This document shows positions 1-8,216 of a DNA stretch of 64,000 nucleotides, piece by piece. Under the pieces are notes generated by a model. It did no database searches, was not told the origin of the DNA, and was given only the letters and a program-made list of their open reading frames with translations. Within the stretch, counting starts at the first letter, position 1; the number at the start of each line of letters is the position of its first letter. Origin of the DNA: Peribacillus sp. ACCC06369. Its GTDB lineage: Bacteria > Bacillota > Bacilli > Bacillales > DSM-1321. Position numbers and translations under genes: made by a program. The stretch lies in assembly GCF_030348945.1 (NCBI RefSeq), contig NZ_JAUCEN010000002.1, forward strand, positions 1,302,001 to 1,366,000. Direction: 5' to 3'.

Positions 1-2
1 CT

Positions 3-89
3 TATGCCAAACCGATGAAAAAAGATCAGCCGGTCAAAATCAAGAAAGACTGTGGCTGTAATAATAACAATAAAAATAAAGGATATTGA
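3..89 (+). CDS. C-terminal tail of an unidentified protein (5' end outside window)
   Basis: An open frame enters from the left edge and stops with TGA at 87-89, giving 28 residues that end in a Lys-rich stretch followed by CGCNNNN and a terminal KGY. It is followed at once by a strong terminator. The Cys/Asn-rich tail resembles small spore coat or spore-associated proteins, and the next operon is sporulation-specific, but the family cannot be named from the tail alone. The reading frame is supported by the stop-terminator spacing. Confidence 0.5.
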   Translation, partial: YAKPMKKDQPVKIKKDCGCNNNNKNKGY

Positions 90-94
90 GTAAA

Positions 95-125
95 AAAACC
101 TTTCCATTTTGGAAAGGTTTTTTAT
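95..125 (+). terminator. Rho-independent terminator
   Basis: A 9-bp perfect stem (AACCTTTCC / GGAAAGGTT) with a 5-nt loop is followed by a T-rich tract. It ends the partial gene at the left edge and separates it from the spoVA operon. Confidence 0.85.
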
Positions 126-201
126 TTCCTTATCCTACCATTCATAAAAATACCGTTAAACAAGAAAATAACAATAGAACGATAAATTAGGATGTGATTC
201 T

Positions 202-699
202 ATGTTCAGACAAGGAAGATATTTTAAGGGCAGCTGGCTGGTTTTTATAGTTGTTTTGTGTGTTCTTACTGCCTGCAGCAATCAGAATGATGGAAAAACG
301 GAGCATTTAGCAATGATTAAACGTACGAATCCTGAACCGATGGATATCATTAATGGAATGGATGAGAAAGATGAAAAGGGACTGATCTCAAAGGTCAAGG
401 AAACAATTGCTAATGAAGACACCATCTATGACGTGATCGTCGTGAAAAACGGAAAAAAGATTATCGTCGCTTATAAAGTGAAGCACTTACAACGTTTTCA
501 TATGAAGAAGATTGAAAAGACTGTGACTGAAAATTTGGAAGAAAAGTTTCCCAAGAATGATTTTATCGTTTCGAGTGATTATAAAATCTTTTTGGAATCT
601 TTAAGATTGAACGAATTACTCAAGAAAAAAGATGTTCCAGAGAAAAAGGCAAGGGAGAAGTTCAAGGAAATTGAAGGACTTCAAAAAGAATTGATTTAG
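202..699 (+). CDS. YhcN/YlaJ family sporulation lipoprotein
   Basis: 165 aa. The N-terminus has a positively charged start, a hydrophobic stretch (about residues 11-21) and a lipobox LTAC with Cys25, so the mature protein should be lipid-anchored, probably on the spore inner membrane. The rest is charged and matches the YhcN/YlaJ sporulation lipoprotein pattern. It is the first gene of a yhcN-spoVAC-spoVAD-spoVAE operon, an arrangement known for the second (spoVA2-type) operon of the B. cereus group. A role in spore germination or dipicolinate handling is inferred from this context. The gap to spoVAC is only 18 nt. Confidence 0.85.
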   Translation: MFRQGRYFKGSWLVFIVVLCVLTACSNQNDGKTEHLAMIKRTNPEPMDIINGMDEKDEKGLISKVKETIANEDTIYDVIVVKNGKKIIVAYKVKHLQRFHMKKIEKTVTENLEEKFPKNDFIVSSDYKIFLESLRLNELLKKKDVPEKKAREKFKEIEGLQKELI

Positions 700-717
700 A
701 AAGAGAGGATCAGCACT

Positions 718-1188
718 ATGAGCGGCAAGGAGAAAATCACCCCCCAGCAGGATGCATATAAGGAGCTCCAAGGGAAGCATGAAATTAAAAGACCAATATT
801 GAAGAATTGTTTGAAAGCCTTTTTAGTAGGCGGGATTTTCTGCATAGTGGGTCAAGCCATTTCTTATTTCTATATTTATTTTTTCAACTTTACAGAACAG
901 ACAGCCGGAGGTCCGACAACTGCTACCATGGTGTTTCTGTCCCTTTTGATGACCGGCTTCGGGTTTTACGACCGCATTGGCCAGTTTGGTGGGGCTGGGA
1001 GTGCCGTCCCTGTTACGGGATTCGGTAACGCAGTCATTTCGGCTGCTATCGAACATCGGACAGAAGGTTTTGTACTTGGTGTTGGATCCAATATGTTTAA
1101 ATTGGCCGGTTCGGTCATTTTATTTGGAGTATTTTCAGCCTTTGTCGTGGCGTTGATAAAAACGATTTATCAAATGATTGGGGGCTAA
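718..1188 (+). CDS. spoVAC: Stage V sporulation protein AC
   Basis: 156 aa, close to the usual ~150. A charged cytosolic N-terminus (about 35 residues) precedes several hydrophobic membrane segments, with the conserved Gly-rich part FGGAGSAVPVTGFGNA in the middle. SpoVAC is an inner spore membrane protein; the B. subtilis homologue behaves as a mechanosensitive channel involved in Ca-dipicolinate release at germination. The start has a GAGAGG ribosome binding site. The next gene, spoVAD, begins 3 nt after the stop, so the two are almost certainly cotranscribed, presumably by SigG in the forespore. Confidence 0.95.
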   Translation: MSGKEKITPQQDAYKELQGKHEIKRPILKNCLKAFLVGGIFCIVGQAISYFYIYFFNFTEQTAGGPTTATMVFLSLLMTGFGFYDRIGQFGGAGSAVPVTGFGNAVISAAIEHRTEGFVLGVGSNMFKLAGSVILFGVFSAFVVALIKTIYQMIGG

Positions 1189-1191
1189 GGT

Positions 1192-2217
1192 GTGTTAAAA
1201 GGAAAACAAACATGGATGTTCGCCAATAAACCGGTCATTTTGGAAACAGGGGTAACAGGCGGTCCATTTGAGGCAAATGGAGAAATCGCGGGAGATTTCG
1301 ATATTCTATATGACGATTTGTGGATGGAGCAGGATTCATATGAGAAGGCTCATCGCCATTTAATGGAGAAAGCCGTTGAGCTTGCATTGGAGAAAGGTAA
1401 GATCGACAAGGGGCAGGTACAATTTTTCTTGGCGGGTGATTTAATCAATCAGGTGACACCGACAAGTTTTGCAGCCAGAACCAACGGCATTCCATACTTC
1501 GGCTTGTTTGGAGCCTGTTCCACGTCAATGGAAGGGCTAGCTCTAGCTGCCTTCATCACCAATTATGGCGGGGCTAACTATGTGTTGACAGGCGCCTCGA
1601 GCCATAATGCAGCTGTTGAAAAGCAATTTCGCTATCCAACTGAATATGGAGGGCAAAAACCACCTACAGCTCAATGGACGATAACAGGAGCAGGGGTGGC
1701 GCTGGTTGCTCCTAATGGAAGTAAGCAAGGGGAATTTCCCCATATAGTTTCGGCCACTATCGGAAAGGTCATTGACATGGGATTGAAAGATCCTTTCAAT
1801 ATGGGGGGAGCGATGGCCCCGGCCGCCGTCGATACGATTCTTGCCCATTTCAAAGATACTGGTTTGAGCCCGGACGATTATGATTTCATCATTACTGGTG
1901 ATTTAGGACAAATAGGCAGGGAGACAGCCATGGACTTATTAAAGCAAAAGGGCTGCAATATCAATCAGGAAAAATTCAAGGATTGCGGTTTGATGATTTT
2001 TAAAAAGGATCAGCCTGTTTTGGCTGGCGGGAGTGGTGCGGGATGTTCAGCAGTGGTTTTATATGGCCATATACTAAATGAAATGATTCAGGGTAAATAT
2101 AAAAAAATCCTGCTTGTTGCAACAGGAGCATTATTGTCACCGCTATCCGTCCAGCAAAAAGATTCGATTCCGTGCATTGCCCATGCGGTAGCCATTGAGT
2201 ATGGGATGAATTCATGA
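1192..2217 (+). CDS. spoVAD: Stage V sporulation protein AD (dipicolinate-binding)
   Basis: 341 aa, full length for the family. It starts with GTG, directly behind an overlapping GGGGCTAAGG ribosome binding site at the end of spoVAC. The fold is thiolase-like: [10 protein letters not shown] near residue 110 sits where thiolases carry the active Cys, and Gly-rich C-terminal segments ([10 protein letters not shown]) follow. SpoVAD binds dipicolinic acid and is needed for its uptake into the developing spore. It lies between spoVAC and spoVAE as in all spoVA operons. Confidence 0.95.
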   Translation: MLKGKQTWMFANKPVILETGVTGGPFEANGEIAGDFDILYDDLWMEQDSYEKAHRHLMEKAVELALEKGKIDKGQVQFFLAGDLINQVTPTSFAARTNGIPYFGLFGACSTSMEGLALAAFITNYGGANYVLTGASSHNAAVEKQFRYPTEYGGQKPPTAQWTITGAGVALVAPNGSKQGEFPHIVSATIGKVIDMGLKDPFNMGGAMAPAAVDTILAHFKDTGLSPDDYDFIITGDLGQIGRETAMDLLKQKGCNINQEKFKDCGLMIFKKDQPVLAGGSGAGCSAVVLYGHILNEMIQGKYKKILLVATGALLSPLSVQQKDSIPCIAHAVAIEYGMNS

Positions 2218-2233
2218 AAAAGGAGAGATTTGG

Positions 2234-2590
2234 ATGTTACCAATGTTTTTTTGGGCCTTTGTCATCGGTGGCTTGATCTGTGTAGTCGGCCAGCTTCTTT
2301 TCGATGTTGCTAAGCTGACACCAGCACATACGTTAAGTTTGTTCGTTGTAATAGGAGCTGTTCTTGGCGGGTTTGATTTATATGAACCGCTAGTTGACTT
2401 TGCCGGTGCAGGAGCAACCATACCAATCGTTTCCTTTGGGAACTCGCTAGTGAACGGGGCAATGATGGAATCGGAAAAACATGGTCTCGTTGGCGTACTG
2501 ACAGGAATGTTTGAAATTACGAGTTCCGGTATCTCTGCAGCGATCATCTTTGGATTTATCGGAGCATTAGTATTCAGACCAAAAGGATAA
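2234..2590 (+). CDS. spoVAE: Stage V sporulation protein AE (SpoVAEB type)
   Basis: 118 aa, mostly hydrophobic, with three or four predicted membrane segments and a conserved [16 protein letters not shown] core that parallels the FGGAGSAVPVTGFGNA segment of SpoVAC, showing the shared ancestry of the two membrane subunits. Usual family length is about 116 aa. It is preceded by an AAAGGAGAG ribosome binding site, 17 nt after spoVAD. It completes the minimal three-gene spoVA channel set for Ca-dipicolinate transport; no spoVAA, AB or AF homologue follows, as in other secondary spoVA operons. Confidence 0.95.
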   Translation: MLPMFFWAFVIGGLICVVGQLLFDVAKLTPAHTLSLFVVIGAVLGGFDLYEPLVDFAGAGATIPIVSFGNSLVNGAMMESEKHGLVGVLTGMFEITSSGISAAIIFGFIGALVFRPKG

Positions 2591-2694
2591 AATAAGCGGA
2601 AATTAGGCTGCCTGGACTAGGACATGGCCTATACATATTTGTCCAGACCTACATATGTTATCAGTAAGCTTTAGCGAGAGCGAGGTGATTTAGT

Positions 2695-2835
2695 ATGTTT
2701 GGTTATGGTAGCTACGGTTGTTGTGGCGGCAGCGGTTATGGATACGGCGGCGGTTATGGTGGAGGCGGTTCTACTTTCGCGATAATCGTTGTATTGTTTA
2801 TCCTATTAATCATTGTAGGGGCTTCTTTCTGCTAA
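2695..2835 (+). CDS. YjcZ family small Gly-rich sporulation peptide
   Basis: 46 aa. The N-terminal half is Gly/Tyr-rich with a Cys pair (GYGCCGG, then [13 protein letters not shown]), and the C-terminal half is a single hydrophobic helix of about 18 residues ending in SFC. This is the YjcZ/SscA-type small sporulation protein pattern. GAGGTG lies just upstream of the ATG and a terminator follows. In B. subtilis yjcZ also sits next to spoVIF, so the position supports the call. Confidence 0.85.
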   Translation: MFGYGSYGCCGGSGYGYGGGYGGGGSTFAIIVVLFILLIIVGASFC

Positions 2836-2838
2836 GGT

Positions 2839-2877
2839 AAAAGGAATAGGCAGAAGAAGCCTATTCCTTTTATTTTT
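2839..2877 (+). terminator. Rho-independent terminator after the YjcZ-type gene
   Basis: A 12-bp stem (AAAAGGAATAGG / CCTATTCCTTTT) with a 9-nt loop is followed by a T-rich tail. Confidence 0.85.
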
Positions 2878-2948
2878 ATTTGCATGGGCCTAGCACCAAT
2901 TTTCTGATATTGCCATAGGATAGGTACAGAAAAGGGAGGGGCTTAGGT

Positions 2949-3203
2949 ATGGATAATAACTTTTTTAAAAACATAGAAGGTAAAACGGGCGTAAATATGA
3001 AAGATGTATTAGAATTGGCAAACTCTCTACAAGGAGCCAATTTTAAAGATGAAACAACTGTTAGAAACGTCATTAAGCGCGTTTCAAAAATAGCGAATAA
3101 ACCGGTCAATAAAGAAACGGAAGATAAAATCGTCCATTCCATCGTAGCTGAAGGGAATAAACTGGATTTCGGAACCATTTCCAATATGATAAATAAAAAG
3201 TGA
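2949..3203 (+). CDS. spoVIF: Stage VI sporulation protein F
   Basis: 84 aa, soluble and helical, matching SpoVIF (YjcC) in length and in the segments NNFFKNIEGKTGVNMKDV and GTISNMINKK. SpoVIF acts in the mother cell during late coat assembly through the GerE regulatory branch. It is preceded by a GGGAGGGG ribosome binding site. Its place between a yjcZ-like gene and the yjcD helicase reproduces B. subtilis gene order. Confidence 0.92.
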   Translation: MDNNFFKNIEGKTGVNMKDVLELANSLQGANFKDETTVRNVIKRVSKIANKPVNKETEDKIVHSIVAEGNKLDFGTISNMINKK

Positions 3204-3208
3204 CAAAG

Positions 3209-3236
3209 AGGCCTGCTATCGTGCAGGCCTTTTCTA
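3209..3236 (+). terminator. Rho-independent terminator after spoVIF
   Basis: An 8-bp GC-rich perfect stem (AGGCCTGC / GCAGGCCT) with a 6-nt loop and a T-rich tail. It lies between two convergent genes. Confidence 0.85.
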
Positions 3237-3273
3237 GTTTATCCATCCTTTCCAAGGAGGGATAAACTCATGG

Positions 3274-5547
3274 TCAAAGCTTCAAGAAACGTGATGGATG
3301 GGCGGTCCGTCCGCGTCTAGTTTGCAGGATGGAAAGGTAAAGGTCCTTTTTAGCCCTGGTTGCCGCTACATAGAGCAAGCGCCTTTCCTCTTCAAGAGGA
3401 GCCAGTTCCCCTTTTCGGTATGATTCAAGTGCGAAATCATGAGGAATGCTGCCATCGACTGCAGCAAGAACATAAACGGTTTGATATTCAAGCCCTTTTG
3501 AACGGTGTATGGTGGTAAGTTGAATCGCATCCTTAAAATGTTTCGATAGCTGTTTTATCTCTTGGACCATCGCAGTCATATGATCGACATGATCAAGGAA
3601 AGCGGCGACGGTAGGAAAACGATTTGCTGCCACCTTTAGGTCACGGATGTCATCGGAACCCTTTTCCAGGTTCGCATCATTTCCGCGTTTTTTTACATAT
3701 TCCTGATATCCTAAATCTTTCTCGATGATTTCTAACGCAACGAGTGGTGACATATTTTTTAAAGAGCGGATCTGCCCTGGTATCGTTTTTAATTTTCGTT
3801 CTTGAAAAGCATGTCCTGTCTTAACAAAAGCAAATGCATCGATAAAATCACAATCCTGCAGAATTGTCTGTGCTTTTAACTCCTGTAATATACTTTGCTT
3901 CAAGAATAAGGAGGAAAGGACATCCGATGCTGCCTTGCTATCATGGGGATACAAACTCAAGCGCATAAAGGCAAGCATGCCGCGAATGACCCTACGCTGA
4001 TAAAACGAATCCGCATCTTTTTCAATGACAAATGGCAGGTTGGAAGCTGCGAGCCGTTCAAAAATGGCCCTGGACATCGTGTGTGTCCTGTACAAAACTG
4101 CAAATTCCCCAGGGTTTGCTCCCTTGGATATTTTTTCTTGGATATCGGATACGATCATCGTTGCTTCCAATTCCTCATCATAAGGATAAAATAATACAGG
4201 GGGATTTCCAGAATCATGCTGTGCCCGCATCTTTTTTTCCATCCGGTTCTGGTTACGCTTGATCAAGCGGTTCGCTGTAGCGACAATTTCATGGGAAGAG
4301 CGGTAATTCTCAGTCAGCTTTATAACCTGGGATCGAGGGAAATCATGATTGAAATTCAGAATATACTTCGGATCGCTTCCCCGGAATGAATAAATGGATT
4401 GATCATCATCTCCAACCGCACATACATTTTTTGATTCAGCAGAGAGTAGTTTTATCAATTCATATTGAACTTTATTGATATCCTGAAACTCATCAACCAA
4501 AAAATAGTTAAACCTTTGCTGATATTTCTTTAATGAATCCGGGTGATTTTTTAAAAATACATAACAGCCCACAAGCATATCATCAAAATCATACTTCCCT
4601 GTTTGCTGTTTATATTCTTCATATCTTTTATATAAAAATAAACAGGATTTCTCCCACTCGTCCTTCGGCTGAATATCTTCTGGAAAGGCCAATGAGTTTT
4701 TCCAAAGCCCAATTTGTTGAAGGGCTTGATCATATGCAAATTCCTTATCATCAAGTTCCATTTCCCTGCCAGCCTGTTTCAATATCTTTTCTTTTTCCCA
4801 TTCCCACTTCAAAAGGAAATCCCGCTGCCATTTGGATGGTTCGTGAAAAATCAGGATTTTATAAAAGATGCTATGAAAAGTCCCGCTAACTATTTGCGAA
4901 ACAAGGGAAGGAGTCATATAGGGATAGCCGAGCAGACGCTGTTGCATTTCCTTTGCAGACTTCGCCGTAAAGGTCACAAGCATGATACTTTTTGGATCAA
5001 TCTTTTTCACTGTGAGCATATAGGCAGTACGTACCGTTAATACTCGGGTTTTCCCACTGCCGGCTCCTGATAGGACCAGAATTGGTCCATCGATCGTGAT
5101 CACCGCTTTGAGTTGCTCTGCATCGAGAACAACCCCGGATGAGGATAATTCCTGAAAATATGGTTCCTCTGATTGTGCCAGTGCAGAAGGTTTAGCTGAA
5201 TATTTCGGATTGCCAGCTATGGGCCGGCTTTTAAGGAAAGGTTCCGTAATGGTTTTTGTTTCCGTAATGGTTCGTGATGTAGGAATCCTAAATCCATTCT
5301 GTTCCATATATTCTAATGGCTTGTCCTCATTCATTGGTTCTGAGTTTGGCATTTCACAGGGTGCCTGCGATGGGTCACTATGATAAAAATAGGGTGTCTC
5401 ATGAATTCCAATAAACAATTTCACTGGTTTATGACAAATGATACAAGAAAGCTGATCACGTTTTCCTTTTTCAAAGAGTGTCTGCAGCTCACCAGCTGAA
5501 ACGGTATGTAAATGTACAATTTCATTGCCAGATTTTGCTTGATTCAT
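3274..5547 (-). CDS. yjcD: UvrD/PcrA-like superfamily 1 DNA helicase, YjcD type
   Basis: 757 aa. SF1A helicase motifs are in order: Walker A GAGSGKT (161-167), motif II VDEFQD, motif III GDDDQSIYSFRG, then TIHRSKGLEY and VAATRAKKDLYL near the end. It should unwind DNA 3'-5' using ATP. The first ~75 residues are not helicase core: they hold CIICHK (C35, C38), H49, H56 and C64, a likely zinc-binding module reminiscent of the CoiA-type N-terminus. The neighbouring spoVIF and cotXW/yjcFGH genes match the B. subtilis yjcD locus. The ATG is weakly preceded by GAGGTATCC. Confidence 0.9.
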   Translation of the reverse strand: MNQAKSGNEIVHLHTVSAGELQTLFEKGKRDQLSCIICHKPVKLFIGIHETPYFYHSDPSQAPCEMPNSEPMNEDKPLEYMEQNGFRIPTSRTITETKTITEPFLKSRPIAGNPKYSAKPSALAQSEEPYFQELSSSGVVLDAEQLKAVITIDGPILVLSGAGSGKTRVLTVRTAYMLTVKKIDPKSIMLVTFTAKSAKEMQQRLLGYPYMTPSLVSQIVSGTFHSIFYKILIFHEPSKWQRDFLLKWEWEKEKILKQAGREMELDDKEFAYDQALQQIGLWKNSLAFPEDIQPKDEWEKSCLFLYKRYEEYKQQTGKYDFDDMLVGCYVFLKNHPDSLKKYQQRFNYFLVDEFQDINKVQYELIKLLSAESKNVCAVGDDDQSIYSFRGSDPKYILNFNHDFPRSQVIKLTENYRSSHEIVATANRLIKRNQNRMEKKMRAQHDSGNPPVLFYPYDEELEATMIVSDIQEKISKGANPGEFAVLYRTHTMSRAIFERLAASNLPFVIEKDADSFYQRRVIRGMLAFMRLSLYPHDSKAASDVLSSLFLKQSILQELKAQTILQDCDFIDAFAFVKTGHAFQERKLKTIPGQIRSLKNMSPLVALEIIEKDLGYQEYVKKRGNDANLEKGSDDIRDLKVAANRFPTVAAFLDHVDHMTAMVQEIKQLSKHFKDAIQLTTIHRSKGLEYQTVYVLAAVDGSIPHDFALESYRKGELAPLEEERRLLYVAATRAKKDLYLSILQTRRGRTAHPSRFLKL

Positions 5548-5686
5548 ATAAATGGATACCTCTAATCTATAAAAATATCGGCAATACTCATCATACCAGA
5601 AGATTAGGAAAAAAGAATGCGGAAATTGTGCTTAAATATCGTCCCAGACGGGTATTAAAATGACAACTTATAACGGAGGGATTACT

Positions 5687-5977
5687 ATGGGATACATAGC
5701 ACCTGTCACACAATTTGATTACATTCAATATGCCAACCGGACGCTCGAAGCTGCAGAGAAAGTAAGAATTGTTAAAGGAACGACACCCATTCAACCTATC
5801 CGTTTTGATCAGGTGTTGGAAGAGGAAAGGGGAAGCTTTGAAGGATTCGATCAAGTTCAATATCATAATCGGGAAAGGACATATGGAGCAGGCACGTATA
5901 AAAATCAAATGAGAATTAGTGAAGAACTAACGGCTGAAATGTCTGGAAAAGGTGGGTACTTCAACAAAATTGTGTAG
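5687..5977 (+). CDS. Small conserved hypothetical protein
   Basis: 96 aa from the ATG at 5687, chosen because GGAGGG lies 6 nt upstream; an in-frame ATG at 5660 lacks a site. The protein is soluble and hydrophilic with no membrane segment or Cys. It has a Tyr/Gln-rich start (YIAPVTQFDYIQYANRT) and a polar C-terminus rich in Gly and Tyr. No family is recognised. It lies between yjcD and a coat cluster and has its own terminator, so a sporulation role is possible but is only context inference. Confidence 0.7.
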   Translation: MGYIAPVTQFDYIQYANRTLEAAEKVRIVKGTTPIQPIRFDQVLEEERGSFEGFDQVQYHNRERTYGAGTYKNQMRISEELTAEMSGKGGYFNKIV

Positions 5978-5995
5978 TTTTGCATTGAAAAACAA

Positions 5996-6022
5996 AAGAG
6001 GACACGCGAAGTGTCCTTTTTG
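5996..6022. terminator. Bidirectional terminator between hypothetical gene and cotX
   Basis: Perfect stem AGGACAC / GTGTCCT with loop GCGAA, T-rich on the plus strand and A-rich upstream, so it can serve both convergent genes. Confidence 0.8.
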
Positions 6023-6032
6023 TGTTGATTTC

Positions 6033-6521
6033 TTAGAGAATGTCAATTTCCACGATTAGAGCTAACAATAGTTGTAGTAATAGTTGGATGTTAAGAGCGA
6101 TTTGTGCATCAGTTGTTGTAATGTCGATATCACGGCTGTTTTCAACAATTGTTTTTTGGCGCGTGATTTGTTTAACATTAGAAGATTGGATTAATTGTTG
6201 AGTGATCTTTTCAGCATTATCAGCATCTGCAATGGAAATGCTTACGATGACCGCAATTGCTGCTTGTAGAGCTGCTTGTAGAGAAAGAGCCGCTTTAACA
6301 TCTGTTGAAGTGATATTTACATTACAAGAATCTTTAATGTAAATAAGTTCTTCAGAAAGCTGAACTTGATTATTATCCTGTCTTGCATCTTGGTCAATCC
6401 GTGTGTCATCGTCGTTACAGAATCCTGACAGGGGATGTCTGGAAGCTGAATCTAGAGCTGACCATGATCTTTCAGAGTCTTCATGCGTGTTACAGTTGCT
6501 TCGATATACATTTTGGTTCAT
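6033..6521 (-). CDS. cotX: Spore coat protein X
   Basis: 162 aa. After a polar N-terminus (about 50 residues) it has two homologous CotX/CotV-type domains: one with KDSCNVNITSTDVKAALSLQ (about 67-86) and one with ENSRDIDITTTDAQIALNIQ (about 127-146), each followed by a strongly hydrophobic stretch. CotX belongs to the insoluble fraction of the outer coat/crust. The ribosome binding site is TAAGGAGGA. Together with the CotW-like gene upstream on the same strand and spoVIF nearby it reproduces the B. subtilis cotVWX-yjc region. Late mother-cell (SigK/GerE) expression is expected. Confidence 0.92.
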   Translation of the reverse strand: MNQNVYRSNCNTHEDSERSWSALDSASRHPLSGFCNDDDTRIDQDARQDNNQVQLSEELIYIKDSCNVNITSTDVKAALSLQAALQAAIAVIVSISIADADNAEKITQQLIQSSNVKQITRQKTIVENSRDIDITTTDAQIALNIQLLLQLLLALIVEIDIL

Positions 6522-6755
6522 GTTGTTTTTTCCTCCTTAGGTTTTATTCCCTATTAAAATATGCTTTGATGGATAATCGGGTTGGACGAATAAACCAGTT
6601 AATTCGTCTATTTTTTAATACATAGGGAAAGTATTAGTTTGCGGGGGTTGAATAATAAAGAAGCTGGAACTTTAGGAATTAAATGTAAGTTCTGCTATGT
6701 CTTGGTATATTTATTTCTCGCCAGCAAGTAAGGTTTGATTAGGTGATATGGTGAG

Positions 6756-7019
6756 TCATTTATCTTTGGAATCCGTGAATTTGTTGTGAATGGTATTTGT
6801 AACTGGATTAACATCATGTTCCGTGATGTTCTTTTCTTGGTTTATGATTTTCTGTGATTGCTCTTGTAAATAGCGAACGGTTTCTTTTAAGTTGTTTTTC
6901 TCTTTTTCAGTTAGATCGACATTCCCCTTTTTGAAACCATTTTTTCTCATAGTCCTTGAAACCAGCAATTCCATTAGTCTTTTTTGAGACTCCTCCAGGT
7001 TAAATTCATTGTTACCCAT
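6756..7019 (-). CDS. cotW: CotW-like spore coat protein
   Basis: 87 aa, hydrophilic and helical, Lys/Glu/Asn-rich. The pattern 'short helix, MRKNGFKKG, LTEKEKNNLKETVRYLQEQSQKIINQEK' lines up with B. subtilis CotW (helix, [33 protein letters not shown]), and the gene lies upstream of cotX on the same strand as in B. subtilis. AAGGAGGG precedes the ATG. CotW is a crust component that interacts with CotX. The identity rests on this remembered alignment plus synteny, so it is good but not certain. Confidence 0.65.
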   Translation of the reverse strand: MGNNEFNLEESQKRLMELLVSRTMRKNGFKKGNVDLTEKEKNNLKETVRYLQEQSQKIINQEKNITEHDVNPVTNTIHNKFTDSKDK

Positions 7020-7130
7020 AAAATTTTCCCTCCTTCTTGCTTTCTATATATAGACTATGTATTTTTGCGGAGATTGCCATTGAACGGATATGTTTTTTTT
7101 ATAAAACGATAATTTAAGATCATGAACGAA

Positions 7131-7176
7131 CAAAAAAAAGCTGTCCAATCAGAAGACTGAAAGGACAGCGTTTTTA
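7131..7176. terminator. Terminator of the yjcFG operon (bidirectional stem)
   Basis: Stem GCTGTCC / GGACAGC around a 16-nt loop; on the minus strand it is followed by eight T, on the plus strand by GTTTTTAT. Confidence 0.8.
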
Positions 7177-7178
7177 TA

Positions 7179-7607
7179 TCATAAAATGGTTTTCTTCATC
7201 GTTTTATGTGGAATGCCAGCATCCAGAAATTCGTCGGAAACGATCTCATATCCTAATTTCGAATAAAAAGGAATCGCATGTACCTGGGCATCAAGCTTCA
7301 ATTGAGGTACTTCCTGCTGGATTGCGTATTCTTCGATAGCGTTCATGATCATGGCACCGGCACCATTCTTTCGGCCCGATGACAGTACACAAATGCGCTG
7401 GACTTTACCAATGTTGTCGATGACCCTGAAGCGGCCGGCACCGATTGGCTGTTCCTGCTCATCATATAAAACGAAATGTGTAGACTCTTCTTCATATTCA
7501 TCGATCTCTTCTTCAAGAGGGACATTTTGCTCTTGGACGAATACTTTTTTTCTAATCAAATAAGCATTTTCAAGCTCTTGGCTGTTCTCTGCAATTTTTA
7601 CAAACAC
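7179..7607 (-). CDS. yjcF: GNAT family N-acetyltransferase, YjcF type
   Basis: 142 aa, the size of a single GNAT domain. The N-terminal part has RKKVFVQEQNVPLEEEIDEYE, typical of the YjcF/ElaA branch. The acetyl-CoA-binding segment is QRICVLSSGRKNGAGAMIMNAIEEYA (about 70-95), and the end is the usual FYSKLGYEIVSDEFLDAGIPHKTMKK. The substrate is unknown. It starts 4 nt after the stop of yjcG and shares an operon with it, matching the B. subtilis yjcFGH order. Confidence 0.9.
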   Translation of the reverse strand: MFVKIAENSQELENAYLIRKKVFVQEQNVPLEEEIDEYEEESTHFVLYDEQEQPIGAGRFRVIDNIGKVQRICVLSSGRKNGAGAMIMNAIEEYAIQQEVPQLKLDAQVHAIPFYSKLGYEIVSDEFLDAGIPHKTMKKTIL

Positions 7608-7611
7608 GAAA

Positions 7612-8127
7612 TCATTCAGCTCCTAATCTAAATGTTTCATAAACGGTCCATGCCCCATCTTCAAGCTGATACAGCAAGTGAACGCGTTTCACCTCTTCTT
7701 CATGGCTAACGTCAAGCATGCTCAATTGGCCTAAAACATCAGAATGCTCATTATCGGATAAATCTTGAGCGATGGTAATATGCGGGACAAATGCATGTTC
7801 ATTTTCACTTTTCATAAATTCCTCATTGTTAAGTGCATCATGCAGCTCTTGAAGCCCTTCGGATAAATCAACTTTGAAATAAATAGTATTGCTTACGGGT
7901 TGGAAAGACTTCGCTTTCGTTACGTTCATCGTAAAAGGCTTGCACTTTTTAGCAATGTCTTTTAATTGTTCAGCAATGGTTGAAATTTCCATATCCGTCG
8001 CTTCGAACGTTGGTTTAAGCGTTAGATGCGGTGGGATGAAAGCATATTTCGTATCATACCGTTTTCGATAGGAGTTAGCTAAATCTTGAAGTTTTTTTGA
8101 TGGGAAAATTGCAACACCATATTTCAT
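7612..8127 (-). CDS. yjcG: 2H phosphoesterase / 2'-5' RNA ligase family protein, YjcG type
   Basis: 171 aa with the two diagnostic HxTx motifs of the 2H phosphoesterase fold: PPHLTL (about residues 33-38) and VPHITI (about 113-118). These two His residues form the catalytic centre for hydrolysis of cyclic phosphodiesters or 2'-5' linkages. The physiological substrate of the YjcG branch is not known. The ribosome binding site is CAGGAGG. It lies between yjcH and yjcF as in B. subtilis. Confidence 0.9.
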   Translation of the reverse strand: MKYGVAIFPSKKLQDLANSYRKRYDTKYAFIPPHLTLKPTFEATDMEISTIAEQLKDIAKKCKPFTMNVTKAKSFQPVSNTIYFKVDLSEGLQELHDALNNEEFMKSENEHAFVPHITIAQDLSDNEHSDVLGQLSMLDVSHEEEVKRVHLLYQLEDGAWTVYETFRLGAE

Positions 8128-8216
8128 AAATAAAACCTCCTGATATTTTTTGATTGTTGTATTATAGTTGGAAGTGTTTTTCTTGAAACCATCTTAAAGG
8201 GATGATTTCGAGTAAG

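Noticed and set aside
3943..4889. Several plus-strand open frames inside yjcD
   Set aside because: They are antisense to an intact helicase gene with all motifs and have no start signals.
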